From the NCBI GenBank assembly GCA_022009915.1, contig CP091730.1, positions 868,001-932,000 of the forward strand: DNA of 64,000 nt, written 5' to 3'. The position numbers and the translations under genes are program-made. The notes under the pieces are model-generated. The model did no database searches. It had not been told where the DNA came from and saw only the letters and a list, made by a program, of their open reading frames with translations. Shown piece after piece: positions 39,954 to 47,932 of the stretch; position 1 is the first letter of the stretch; the number at the start of each line of letters is the position of its first letter. Origin of the DNA: Alistipes putredinis (lineage in GTDB: Bacteria; Bacteroidota; Bacteroidia; Bacteroidales; Rikenellaceae).

Positions 39954-40020
39954 ATATTTGCTGTTGAGGCCTTAAAATTAGTAAAAAAACATTGTTGGCG
40001 GCAAAAAAATATCGCCGAAA

Positions 40021-40052
40021 TTGCCGAAGAATTAAAATAATGCGTATATTTG
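40021..40052 (+). promoter_or_regulatory. Promoter of tRNA-Pro
   Basis: TTG (40021-40023), 21 nt, then TATATTTG (40045-40052) matches the Bacteroidota consensus, 14 nt upstream of the tRNA. Confidence 0.6.
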
Positions 40053-40066
40053 CACTCCGAAAAGTT

Positions 40067-40141
40067 CGGGGTGTAGCTCAGCCCGGTTAGAGTACACGTC
40101 TGGGGGGCGTGTGGTCGCTGGTTCGAATCCAGTCACCCCGA
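40067..40141 (+). tRNA. tRNA-Pro (GGG anticodon)
   Basis: The sequence starts CGGGGTGTAGCTCAGCCC, has the anticodon loop TCTGGGGGGC (GGG) and the T arm GCTGGTTCGAATCCAGT. It ends CACCCCGA. The acceptor stem CGGGGTG pairs with CACCCCG. Its 3' half, from the anticodon loop on, is duplicated at 42054, which marks this gene as an integration site. Confidence 0.95.
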
Positions 40142-40192
40142 CAAAACATTTTCCCCGAAGCCTCTGCTGTCAAGCAGGGGCTTTTTCTTTTG
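40099..40192 (+). repeat. Direct repeat copy 1 (attL-like): tRNA-Pro 3' half plus terminator
   Basis: 94 nt running from the anticodon loop through the terminator T-tract to cttttg. It is repeated at 42054-42147 with only four differences, two of them one-base homopolymer changes. This copy belongs to the intact tRNA. The pattern is what site-specific integration into a tRNA 3' end leaves. The 40193-40320 stretch after it holds only short palindromes (for example atcaccg/cggtgat) and no gene. Confidence 0.8.
40159..40188 (+). terminator. Terminator of tRNA-Pro
   Basis: Stem agcctctgct paired with agcaggggct (one G-U), 4-nt loop, then tttttcttt. The same hairpin is copied in the downstream repeat at 42114-42143. 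Confidence 0.8.
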
Positions 40193-40322
40193 TGATGTAT
40201 CACCGGACCGGAAGAATTGCGGTGATGCACAAGTTATAGGTCATTATCTAAATATCATACGACACGCGGATGTAGTACTACGTAAATATGGATTTGGTGC
40301 GAATTGTGGATTGGTATAAATA

Positions 40323-40358
40323 AAAATATCGAGATTTTTGCAAAAATCTCGATATTTT
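40323..40358 (+). promoter_or_regulatory. 36-bp perfect palindrome just upstream of the fic -7 box
   Basis: The arms aaaatatcgagattttt and aaaaatctcgatatttt enclose gc; the whole 36 nt equals its own reverse complement. It occupies the place of the -33 element and ends 2 nt before TATATTTG, so it may be an operator. A near-identical palindrome follows the gene at 41709. Confidence 0.6.
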
Positions 40359-40360
40359 AG

Positions 40361-40368
40361 TATATTTG
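40361..40368 (+). promoter_or_regulatory. -7 box of fic
   Basis: TATATTTG is an exact match to TAnnTTTG, 24 nt before the fic ATG. Confidence 0.5.
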
Positions 40369-40392
40369 AAACTGGAATAAAGCTATGTAATT

Positions 40393-41699
40393 ATGATCGA
40401 ACAGCCCCCTGCATTTGATATCCATAATATCAGAGATATTATCAATCTGTTAAATGATTGTAGATTCCCGCCTATCATAGAACGGATAAACAACGAATGC
40501 CTTTACTGGGATAAAGTGAAGCACCTCGAAATCCCGAAAGGTATCACGCATGAGAAATTATGGAAGCTAATCAAGTTGCGGAGATCGTTCATCAGTATTC
40601 CATTCGTATTTCAAGAATATAAATTTCATTATTATATTACCAATGCGACACAAGAGAGGCTGCATTATTTCGATATGAACTTTGGAGGAACACTCGGAGC
40701 GAATTCTCCGATACCTGCCGAAGACAAGCATCGTTATCTGGTCAGTTCTCTAATGGAAGAAGCCATTGCCTCCAGTCAGATGGAGGGAGCCTCCACTACG
40801 CGTAAAAAAGCCAAGGACATGCTCCGAAAAGGCACGAAGCCTCGCAATAAATCGGAGCAGATGATCCTGAACAATTACAATACGATTCAGCATATTGCAA
40901 AAATCGGGAATGGGAACTAACACCGGAACGATTGCTGACTATTCACCGACTGATGACGCAGAACACGCTCGACAACTCTGAAGACGAAGGACGCTTCAGA
41001 ACGAACGATGACATCTATGTCGTCGATAATTTGTCGGGAGAGGTTGTCCACTTTCCTGTGCCTTATACTGAGATTCCGGAGTTGATACTGTTATTATGCA
41101 AATTATTCAATGAAAAAGGAAGTGAAAACTTCGTGCATCCCATTATCAAAGGAACATTGATTCATTTCCTGTTAGCTTATATTCATCCGTTCTGTGACGG
41201 AAACGGTCGAACGGCCCGTGCTCTTTTGTATTGGTATATGTTGAGAGAAGGTTACTGGATGACTGAATATCTATCTATATCGAGAATCATCTACCACAAG
41301 AAACGCCAATATGAGAAAGCGTTCCTCTATACGGAAAATGATGGAAACGATTTGACTTATTTCATTTCGTTTAATCTTCATGTAATGTCCGAGGCGTACG
41401 AATCCTTGAAACTTTACATAAAAAACAAATTGTCGGAACAGTATCAAACTGCCGATTTTATTAAAATCCCGTCGGTCAACGAACGTCAGGCCATTATATT
41501 GAAGATCGTATCCGACAAGCCGCAGAGTGTCCTAACGGTCAAAGAGATGGAAACCCGATTCAATATCTCGAATTTTACGGCCCGAAGCGATCTGCAAGGT
41601 CTTGTGAAATTGGGATTTCTGTCTTCTGTTGCAGTAAACAAGAAACAACATAATTATATCAGAAGTTCCGAATTCGAAGAAATTCTTTTCGAAATATGA
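40393..41699 (+). CDS. fic: Fic-family AMP-transferase-like protein with N-terminal inhibitory motif and C-terminal winged helix
   Basis: About 435 residues. The inhibitory motif (S/T)xxxE(G/N) is present as SSQMEGA (residues ~133-139), making it a class II, auto-inhibited Fic protein. The catalytic motif is IHPFCDGNGRTARALLYW, complete for AMP transfer. The C-terminal ~70 residues form a winged-helix-like domain (LTVKEMETRFNISNFTARSD). One frameshift near 40915 was bridged. The gene is AT-rich against its chromosomal surroundings and lies inside the tRNA-Pro direct repeats. Such proteins AMPylate target proteins, sometimes as part of toxin-antitoxin-like systems. No separate antitoxin gene is visible, fitting the internal inhibitory helix. 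Confidence 0.9.
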
Positions 41700-41708
41700 A
41701 TAAATTAA

Positions 41709-41742
41709 AAATATCGAGATTTTTATTAAAATCTCGATATTT
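41709..41742 (+). repeat. Second palindrome, after fic
   Basis: The arms aaatatcgagatttt and aaaatctcgatattt flank a 4-nt tatt loop, followed by tttt. The arms match the palindrome in front of fic almost exactly. It begins 10 nt after the fic stop and may act as a terminator, a second operator, or both. From 41750 to 42053 I see no gene, only AT-rich sequence. Confidence 0.65.
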
Positions 41743-42053
41743 TTTAATATTTTGCTCACGGCGTAATTTTCTCGGGAATCAGTTGTGTGTCGGCGAAAAA
41801 GGGCATAATTATTCGATTTGCATAATGTGAATCGAATATTCAGGGAAATGATATTCCTATAGCGAAAGTATAAATCCAATCATTTTGACCGAAAAGATCG
41901 TTCCGAAGTATTTTTGCGGCTGGGTAGGCGAATGATGCGTGGAACACGCGAAATCGCAACAACTACCGATAATGGCAAACTGCAACTCTCTGAATGTGTG
42001 TAAATCCAATGGAATATAGTTCGTTAAATTTATTGGGAAAAGTAAAATTTAAT

Positions 42054-42147
42054 TCTGGGGGCGTGTGGCCGCTGGTTCGAATCCAGTCACCCCGACAAAA
42101 CATTTTTCCCCGAAGCCTCTGCTGTAAAGCAGGGGCTTTTTCTTTTG
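42054..42147 (+). repeat. Direct repeat copy 2 (attR/attL'-like): displaced tRNA-Pro 3' half plus terminator
   Basis: 94 nt, about 96% identical to 40099-40192, but without the tRNA 5' half, so it is not a functional tRNA gene. It includes the full T arm, acceptor 3' strand and terminator hairpin. The distance between the copies gives a 1,955-bp unit carrying only fic. Confidence 0.8.
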
Positions 42148-42192
42148 CTGTCGATTGGCCCGTTCGAGGCTTTCGTTCCCGTTTTTACGTTG

Positions 42193-42214
42193 GTTTACAC
42201 AGGCCTGTGTAAAC
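42193..42214 (+). promoter_or_regulatory. 22-bp perfect palindrome upstream of the integrase remnant
   Basis: The arms gtttacacagg and cctgtgtaaac form a perfect inverted repeat with no spacer, 12 nt before the ATG at 42227. Its position suggests an operator or recombinase arm site for the integrase; this is inference. Confidence 0.5.
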
Positions 42215-42226
42215 AGCCAAAAGGCT

Positions 42227-42340
42227 ATGGACGCCGCTATTTCAGTTATTTGTTTCAAAAGCAAGACCCTCGCCAACGGAGAACATCCGCTCATGTTGCG
42301 CATTACGAAAGACCGCAAACGGACGATGAAGAATTTATGC
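42227..42340 (+). pseudogene. Tyrosine-recombinase (integrase) N-terminal remnant
   Basis: The encoded start MDAAISVICFKSKTLANGEH, continuing to LMLRITKDRKRT, is the arm-binding N-terminus common to Bacteroidota tyrosine recombinases of conjugative and mobilisable elements. After about 38 residues the similarity stops and no core-binding or catalytic domain follows. The frame remains open to 42487 without recognisable content. It lies 80 nt after the second direct repeat, the usual place for an integrase inside an element end. This is a deletion remnant, not a frameshift artefact. Confidence 0.65.
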
Positions 42341-42462
42341 AGGCGCAAACGGCAAAAACGGTTATCCCAAATTACAAATAACAAAGTTTTGATTCCATAC
42401 GAGCCGCTATTGCATGAAAACTTTGTTTTATGGAACTTTGCAACTGCAATACCCCGAGAGTG

Positions 42463-42492
42463 TTGCATATTGAGAAACATTTCCTAACTTTG
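42463..42492 (+). promoter_or_regulatory. Strong Bacteroidota-type promoter with no close gene
   Basis: TTG (42463-42465), 19 nt, then TAACTTTG (42485-42492) is an exact consensus match. No open reading frame starts for about 280 nt downstream, so it may drive a structured RNA or be a leftover of the element. Confidence 0.5.
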
Positions 42493-42552
42493 TGACGCTG
42501 TCCCGAACGGGCGGCAGACATATTAGTTTAGTGAAAGTGTTTCGCTAATCCT

Positions 42553-42697
42553 TACCGAGGAATCTGGAAAAATTCAAGTGTGCAGGGATAACGCAACGCT
42601 CGTCACCGTATATAGGCATATATCATTCTCGATATATACTATGTCGGTGTGGGGTATTGTTTATTTGCACATAGGTATTCCAGAACCTCTCGGTAGA
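42553..42697. repeat. Imperfect inverted repeats, possible invertible or structured element
   Basis: Left arm taccgaggaatctggaa (from 42553) and the reverse complement of the right arm, taccgagaggttctggaa (ending about 42695), align well and both continue to a gtgca. Inside lie further partial repeats (accgtatatagg against tatatactatgtcggt). The minus strand also encodes a short peptide starting MPIYGDERCVIPAHLNF. I cannot decide between an RNA structure, a recombination site and a coding remnant. Confidence 0.35.
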
Positions 42698-42774
42698 TAA
42701 ACGAACAACTCCACACTTTCTTTTTGCACATAACCCACCGCAGCGGAGTTGATACGGTACAAAATATCGCACTT

Positions 42775-43032
42775 ATGGAGTATCTGAATATCTCGCTACC
42801 TAATAATCGCGTTCTAACATTAGGTTACAACTATGCGGACTCGACATATGTATTTGAGCAGGATATTGAATTTAATGGATGGATTATATCCAAAATCATA
42901 AAAATTGGAGGACCACCAAGTTGTTATAAATATAATTTCGACAATTACTTTGAGTTTGTGATTACTGACTCTAAAAACTTTCAGCGAATAGAAAAAAATA
43001 TTTCTACAACTGTAAAGATATTAAATTGTTAA
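42775..43032 (+). CDS. Hypothetical protein, 85 residues
   Basis: A small AT-rich gene, not recognised. It starts MEYLNISLPNNRVLTLGYNY and contains the beta-rich, aromatic stretch YVFEQDIEFNGWIISKIIKI. No signal peptide or membrane helix. The ATG is preferred over an upstream TTG at 42724. Up to 43258 after it there are only short broken frames (for example DWADYDRKKYAK), suggesting decay of neighbouring genes. Confidence 0.4.
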   Translation: MEYLNISLPNNRVLTLGYNYADSTYVFEQDIEFNGWIISKIIKIGGPPSCYKYNFDNYFEFVITDSKNFQRIEKNISTTVKILNC

Positions 43033-43258
43033 AGAGAACGGCAAAACTCCATTGATGATATATCTGATTTTATCCAATCATCTTTGATTTTTCAGTGTAA
43101 AGATTGGGCAGACTATGATAGAAAAAAATATGCAAAACTTTAGCAGATATAAAGGGAGTTATAAATACGGATATTTCCCAACGAGAGCAGTTAGAACGGA
43201 TAAAACAGATATTAAATAATTTATAACCTATTTATTAAAAAGACTACTATCTCTATTG

Positions 43259-43606
43259 ATGTGCGGCTCTGTCATTACGACTCCCAGAAACGATAATTTA
43301 TTAAATGAAACAATTCATGTCGAAACGAAAGGTGAACTGGAAAATGTGTTGGCGGATTATGATTATGCCCGTACTGGATCGTTGAAAATTGTATGTATGG
43401 CGCACCAGTACAACAATGCCAATCGATCTATGGCAATGAAATGGAACAATCATTTATGTTCAAGGCTAATCTTCCCGTGATCGGATGGGTATATTTTGAC
43501 TTGTAACAGGCTTCACTATTACTCGGCCAAACTGTTTTGGAACGTTTCGGTACGGTTACTATCGACAATATTAATTCAAAATTGATTATCAAGCAAAAGC
43601 ACAATC
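43259..43606 (+). pseudogene. Decayed gene, end resembling a retropepsin-like aspartic protease
   Basis: The frame starting MCGSVITTPRNDNLLNE stops at 43480. In other frames MEQSFMFKANLPVIGW (about 43440) and SLLLGQTVLERFGTVTIDN (about 43511-43570) follow. The last stretch resembles the C-terminal flap of bacterial retropepsin-like proteases, where a hydrophobic-hydrophobic-Gly motif precedes the final strands. No catalytic DTG is visible. Either a badly frameshifted gene or a remnant. Confidence 0.3.
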
Positions 43607-44089
43607 ATGAAACTGAATCAAATTTCTAAAGATGAAATGCCTGTCGTTCCCGTTCGTAAGGACACGATTGTTAAAGAAACCAACATGGAGGCTCTTAAAG
43701 GAAAAGGCCTCGGTTTGATTACTTACGGACTTAACGTAGGCGAAATTTTCGAGTTCCCTGAATCGAAAGAAGATGTCAAAATCATCGAACGTCAAGTTCG
43801 TCCTAATTCGTCTTCTTTCGAAACTCTTATCCTCGGCCTCAAAGACGGTAAGCCTGCTTACCTCTCTGTCGCTAATCTTCGCCGTCGCGACCACAAGGCG
43901 CGTCCCGTTCATCCTGTCGCAGAAGCTCTCAATACTGCCGAAGACGACTACGTTCGCGTAGAAATGTGTCTCGGTAAGAGAATCAGCGCTAACGAAGAAG
44001 TTACTTTCGACGAAGCTGTCTTCGATAACGGTGTCCGTACTGATGCTACGAAGCCTCGTACCGTCGCTAAACTCATCTTCGTCGAATAA
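43607..44089 (+). CDS. Conserved-looking protein of unknown function, 160 residues
   Basis: Intact in a region where most genes are broken. It starts MKLNQISKDEMPVVPVRKDT, contains GKGLGLITYGLNVGEIFEFP and ends with RTDATKPRTVAKLIFVE. It is soluble, with predicted beta-strands and no signal peptide. Codons are strongly biased to CGT, GTC/GTT, CTC/CTT, GAA and AAG, unlike the AT-rich neighbours and the rest of the window, as in highly expressed genes. I do not recognise the family. The hairpin at 44110 probably terminates it. Confidence 0.6.
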   Translation: MKLNQISKDEMPVVPVRKDTIVKETNMEALKGKGLGLITYGLNVGEIFEFPESKEDVKIIERQVRPNSSSFETLILGLKDGKPAYLSVANLRRRDHKARPVHPVAEALNTAEDDYVRVEMCLGKRISANEEVTFDEAVFDNGVRTDATKPRTVAKLIFVE

Positions 44090-44109
44090 TGCGTAATGGA
44101 TTGTTGACT

Positions 44110-44139
44110 GTTAAAGGGTCCTGAAAAAGACCCTTTAAC
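44110..44139 (+). terminator. Perfect hairpin after the 160-residue gene
   Basis: gttaaagggtc pairs with gaccctttaac around an 8-nt loop, 20 nt after the stop. It lacks a long T-tract, so termination is probable but not certain. Confidence 0.55.
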
Positions 44140-44269
44140 ATCCTTTCCTCTAATTGCGGTGAATATGTAGTAATTAATTTCAGGATGTGATACCAAAATC
44201 CTGAAGCTTTCTTCGTACTCAAAAAAAACGCAAATAACCAATTCTTTATTAACCGTTGTATTCATCTCG

Positions 44270-44439
44270 ATGGAAAAAAACAATCTAAATCCGATAAATT
44301 TACTACTTTTATAACTGTCATTGTATGTAGTGTTGTAATAGCTTGCTTCACAAGCGCTATTGGAACAACACTCAACTTGCCTCCAATGCCTGTCGGTATC
44401 ATAACTGTTATTCTTTTTAGTAATTTATTACTATGGTAA
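44270..44439 (+). CDS. Small two-helix membrane protein (~57 residues)
   Basis: ATG 44270 is followed by an A7 run. With one base corrected the frame reads KKQSKSDKFTTFITVIVCSV, then hydrophobic VVIACFTSAIGTTLNLP and PVGIITVILFSNLLLW, stopping at TAA 44437-44439. Two membrane helices separated by a short proline-containing turn are evident. Its stop overlaps the next small gene's ATG, suggesting translational coupling. Function unknown. Confidence 0.45.
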
Positions 44440-44552
44440 TATCGATAAGTAAAAAAACAGGGACAATAACCAATGCAGATGGCACGACAAGACATTTTGA
44501 GGTCTTGTATGATTACCAAACTAAAACTATACTAACATTTGATATTTATTGA
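44433..44552 (+). CDS. Small protein, 39 residues
   Basis: ATG 44433 overlaps the stop of the membrane protein gene. The product starts MVISISKKTGTITNADGTTR and ends VLYDYQTKTILTFDIY. It is beta-rich and lacks a signal. The intact frame and overlap argue for a real short gene; nothing is known of its role. Confidence 0.35.
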   Translation: MVISISKKTGTITNADGTTRHFEVLYDYQTKTILTFDIY

Positions 44553-44561
44553 CAAAAGAGT

Positions 44562-45140
44562 ATGAAAAACCTATCTACTATCCGTATTTGCCCTGCTGAT
44601 TGTAGGGTGTGAAACCGACACTCTCAACAAACGATAGCAGCACAATCTATCGAAACAGGGACTTCCGATTCCACAGAAGAGCAAATTACAGAAGAAAAAA
44701 ATATTGAAGTATTACGATTCCATGAGCAATGTTGCAGGTGGAAAATCATTGAATGACATTCGTTTCGGGGGTTGGACAGACAAAGAGTGGTGCGACAATG
44801 ATTATTTTTCGAACTTTACGCACATACATCGATGCGTGTTACAAAAAGGGAAATTAAGGATGAAGTTTTAGAACCATATAAATTTGCGTTAAATGGAAAA
44901 TTTGCAATATATAACGCAGAGCCATGTATTGCCGGAGGCATGTTTATTTATTTCGTTTTTAGATGCTCCGAATAAAATTTTTTTAATACTTGGATTTATA
45001 GTTACGTGGATGAGGATACTGAAACCATTGTAGATTATCAGGTTCGAGGAATGAAAAATGCTCGAAGGAGATCCCGAACTTACAAAAAGAAGAGATTTTT
45101 GTCCTTTATAGAGGAACATCCCGAAAATAAATTATGGTAA
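44562..45140 (+). CDS. Hypothetical lipoprotein, frameshifted (~190 residues)
   Basis: After one correction the start reads as a lipoprotein signal with LSVFALLIVGCETD. Following the frame changes the protein has an acidic linker (IETGTSDSTEEQITEEKN) and then a globular part with SLNDIRFGGWTDKEWCDNDY, IKDEVLEPYKFALNGKFAIY and a C-terminus RFLSFIEEHPENKLW ending at TAA 45138-45140. Several single-base shifts are bridged. Not recognised. It follows the 39-residue gene by 9 nt, so the three small genes may be one operon. The following 45141-45430 stretch has a small hairpin near 45170 and no gene I can support. Confidence 0.4.
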
Positions 45141-45430
45141 GACGATATTTATAGCAGTTTAATGTTATATCCTCGGCCATACGGTCGAGGATTTTGTTTT
45201 GTGATGTATAAGCGGTTTGTAAAATCGGATCTAATCTTATGCCCTTGATATTTGTAAAGGAGTAAGCAGACAGACTGCTGAGATTAAGCTGTATGCGGCA
45301 ATAGTGCGGGCAGCCGGATTAAATCAGGATGTGGCCCCTGTTTTTGTAGAGAATCGGCTGGTATTTTTCCGCTGTTCGACTCCGCTTCCCCGTTTCATTT
45401 TTTTGGGCAAATCTGGGTAAAATAAATTAT

Positions 45431-45438
45431 TACCTTTG
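45431..45438 (+). promoter_or_regulatory. -7 box upstream of the AraC regulator gene
   Basis: TACCTTTG is an exact TAnnTTTG match. The -33 element is not clear. It leaves a leader of about 160 nt that carries a tandem repeat before the ATG at 45603. Confidence 0.45.
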
Positions 45439-45520
45439 CGGGATGAATGGTGCATTTTTCTGAGGAGTGGAATAAAAAGAAGAACCGCTCGGGATGAATG
45501 CACGAGGCCGGAGATAAAAG

Positions 45521-45545
45521 ATAAGATAAGATAAGATAAGATAAG
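45521..45545 (+). repeat. Pentanucleotide tandem repeat (ataag)x5
   Basis: Five perfect copies of ataag, preceded by a degenerate copy (ataaaag), lie in the leader between the -7 box and the start of the AraC-type regulator. Copy number at such repeats changes by slipped-strand mispairing. Confidence 0.85.
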
Positions 45546-45602
45546 AGCACCGGCATATCGCATGTTGAATGAAATTAAGACGAGGAGCCGATAGGAGTTT
45601 TG

Positions 45603-46779
45603 ATGGAACATATATTGTATAGTTATTCGTTGTGCGCGAGCTTGTCGCTGCTGCTGTTTTTCGGGTTCTCTTTTTTGTACTCGAAGACACCTGACAAGGC
45701 CATCTTCGCGAACTTTCTCCGCTCCCGCCGCATCATGGGCGCGGCGCTACTGCTTCTTTCCGTCAATTACTCGGTGCATCTACTCTTCGAGGTCCGTTAC
45801 ATGAGCCACGATGCTGCCATACTGCTCAACCTGTCCACCTATTTTCTGTGCTACTGGCTGTTCAGACTCGGCCCTGACCTCGCTGCTCGACCGGTTCTAC
45901 ATCACGCGGCGCAAATTCCTCATCCACCTGTTCATGTGGGCCGCCTTCTCGCTTCTTTCGGGCATCGTGCTGTTCGTTCTGCCGGCAGGCGCCGCACGGG
46001 AGGTGGGACTTACGGTAATGGCCGTCTGGCTGATTTCCTACGGTGTCGTTCTGTCGCGCCGGCTTTTAAGAGCCTATAAGAAGGCTGTGCATATCATCGA
46101 CAACTCACTTTCGGACGATATAGGGAGCTATATCCGCTGGATGTCCACGTTCACCTACTGGGCCGTGATATTCGGCGTGGTATGCGGCCTGCTGACCTTC
46201 CTTCCGGATAAGTATATCTTCGTCTGGGTTCTGTCTTCCGTTCCTTTCTACATCTATCTATACGTGTGCTACCAGAACTACCAAAGCTGTTCTACGAACG
46301 GGTGGAGAATGCCATGGAAGACGAGATGCCCGCAGGGGGAGGACACCGCAAGCGCACAGTGCAGCGACGAGGACGGCGCCGCCGCATACGAGCTGCCGCC
46401 TGCCACGGCCGAAATAATCGAGGGTAAAATCGGCGCATGGATAGACACCGGGGAGTATGTCCGCCCGGGACTGACCATACGTGAGCTCGCCCGCACGCTG
46501 CATACCAACCGGACCTACCTTTCGGCCTATATAAACACTGTCTACGGAATGTCGTTCCGCAACTGGATAACCGATTTGCGCATGGGAGACGCCAAACGCA
46601 ATATCGAACGGTATCCCCAGAAGAGTATCGCCGAGATAGCGGAGATGTCGGGTTTTCTGTCGATGAGCCACTTCATAAAGACGTTCAAGGAAAAGGAGGG
46701 CTGCTCGCCCGCCAAATGGAAACAGGCCCCTGCAAAAAGGCTCGAATACGGACGAGGCGAAAGATGCCTGAACGACTGA
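45603..46779 (+). CDS. Membrane-anchored AraC-family transcriptional regulator
   Basis: About 392 residues. The N-terminal ~220 residues form six or seven membrane helices (LSLLLFFGFSFLYS, FMWAAFSLLSGIVLFVLPAG, YTWAV-type TYWAVIFGVVCGLLTF). The C-terminal ~110 residues hold the two AraC helix-turn-helix motifs: LTIRELARTLHTNRTYLSAY and KSIAEIAEMSGFLSMSHFIK, with FKEKEGCSPAKWK. A frameshift near 45865 and a compensating pair near 46285/46335 were bridged. It precedes fimbrillin-type genes on the same strand and probably senses an envelope signal to control them (inference). Confidence 0.85.
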
Positions 46780-46947
46780 AAACATGCTCGGGCAGCAAGG
46801 CGGAATTGCCCGAACGACAAAAACATGCGGTTCCGACAATAAAGAGACCCTGTTCCCGTCGGGAGCTTTTTTAGAGCACCAGATTTCCGTATATTCGCAT
46901 ATGTTTAAGTAAGACTAATAATATAAATAAAAAAATTAAACTCGATA

Positions 46948-47873
46948 ATGAAAATGAAAAAACTTTTGGCATTTGCAACAGCTTTGACCGGCGCGATGAT
47001 GTTCGCGTCGTGCAACGTAAGCGACGATACTCGGGATGCGACGACACTGGCCGTTCGTTTCACCGGAGAGATAGGCGGTCAGTCGTCGGCCACGGCCGAA
47101 ACAAGGGCTGCCGGCACTTCGTGGAGCAGCGGCGACGCAATCGGCGTGTTTATGGCGGAACACGGCAGCGCTACGGCTGCGGAAGGTGCTGCGAACAAGA
47201 AATACACCACTGGCGGAAACGGAACGTTCGTTCAGGCCGGTGGCGATATATACTATCCCGTGCAGGGCGCGGTGGATTTCATGGCATATTATCCTTATGC
47301 GGAGTCTGCAACGCTGGGAAATATCGACGTCGCAATCGGCAATCAGAACAATCAAAAGGACTTCGACCTGCTTTGCGCCAAGGCGGACAAAAAAACGGGC
47401 AGGGCTATACCAAGGCCGATGCGACTGCTCCGGTAGCGCTGGCTTTCGAGCACAAACTCGCGAAGATAGTATTGAACTGCAAGATAGGAGAGGGTATCGG
47501 CTCGTTGGACGGCATGACCGTTAAGATTAAGGGAATGAACAGCCGAAACACCTTCAATCTTGCCTCCGGAGTGTTGGGCACTGCCGATACGCCAGCCGAT
47601 ATAGAGACCCGCCGGATTACTGCCGCACAGGGATACGGCGCATCCTATGACGCCATTGTCATGCCTTTTTCCTATAACGGGAATGCCGTATCCGTCGAAT
47701 TTACCGTAGACGGGGATACTTTCGTGTGGACGATAGACAAGGCCGAGGACGCGAAATTCGAGGCGGGCAATGAGTACACGTAAGATGTGACTGTGACCCG
47801 TCACAAAGTATCCGTAAGCGCGACAATCAAGCCTTGGGTTACCAATGACCGCGGTCCCGTGACGGCCCAGTGA
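46948..47873 (+). CDS. Fimbrillin-family (Mfa-like) lipoprotein with internal stop
   Basis: About 307 residues if read through. Lipoprotein signal ALTGAMMFASCNVSDD, then the fimbrillin pattern ETRAAGTSWSSGDAIGVFM, IYYPVQGAVDFMAYYPYAES and FEHKLAKIVLNCKIG. One frameshift lies at the A7 run near 47395. An in-frame TAA at 47781-47783 falls where the family has an aromatic residue (EYTYxVTV). The frame stays open for another 29 codons (DVTVTRHKVSVSATIKPWV) to TGA 47871. Type V pilus subunits are exported as lipoproteins and assemble by strand exchange. The stop would remove the last strands. Confidence 0.78.
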
Positions 47874-47932
47874 CGATTCGAAACTGTCTGGCGTACCGTC
47901 CGTGAAACGATTTTAAGAAAGGAGACCATATA

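Noticed and set aside
45180..45203. tttgtgatgtat shared with 40188-40200 as a third att copy
   Set aside because: Only about 13 nt match and no tRNA-derived sequence is present, so chance is as likely.
45241..45420. A frame encoding DICKGVSRQTAEIKLYAAIV and onwards
   Set aside because: It has no plausible start codon and no recognisable family; left unannotated as a possible fragment.
45514..45550. The ataag repeat as a CRISPR array
   Set aside because: Units are 5 nt and adjacent with no spacers; no cas genes are present. No CRISPR array was seen anywhere in the window.
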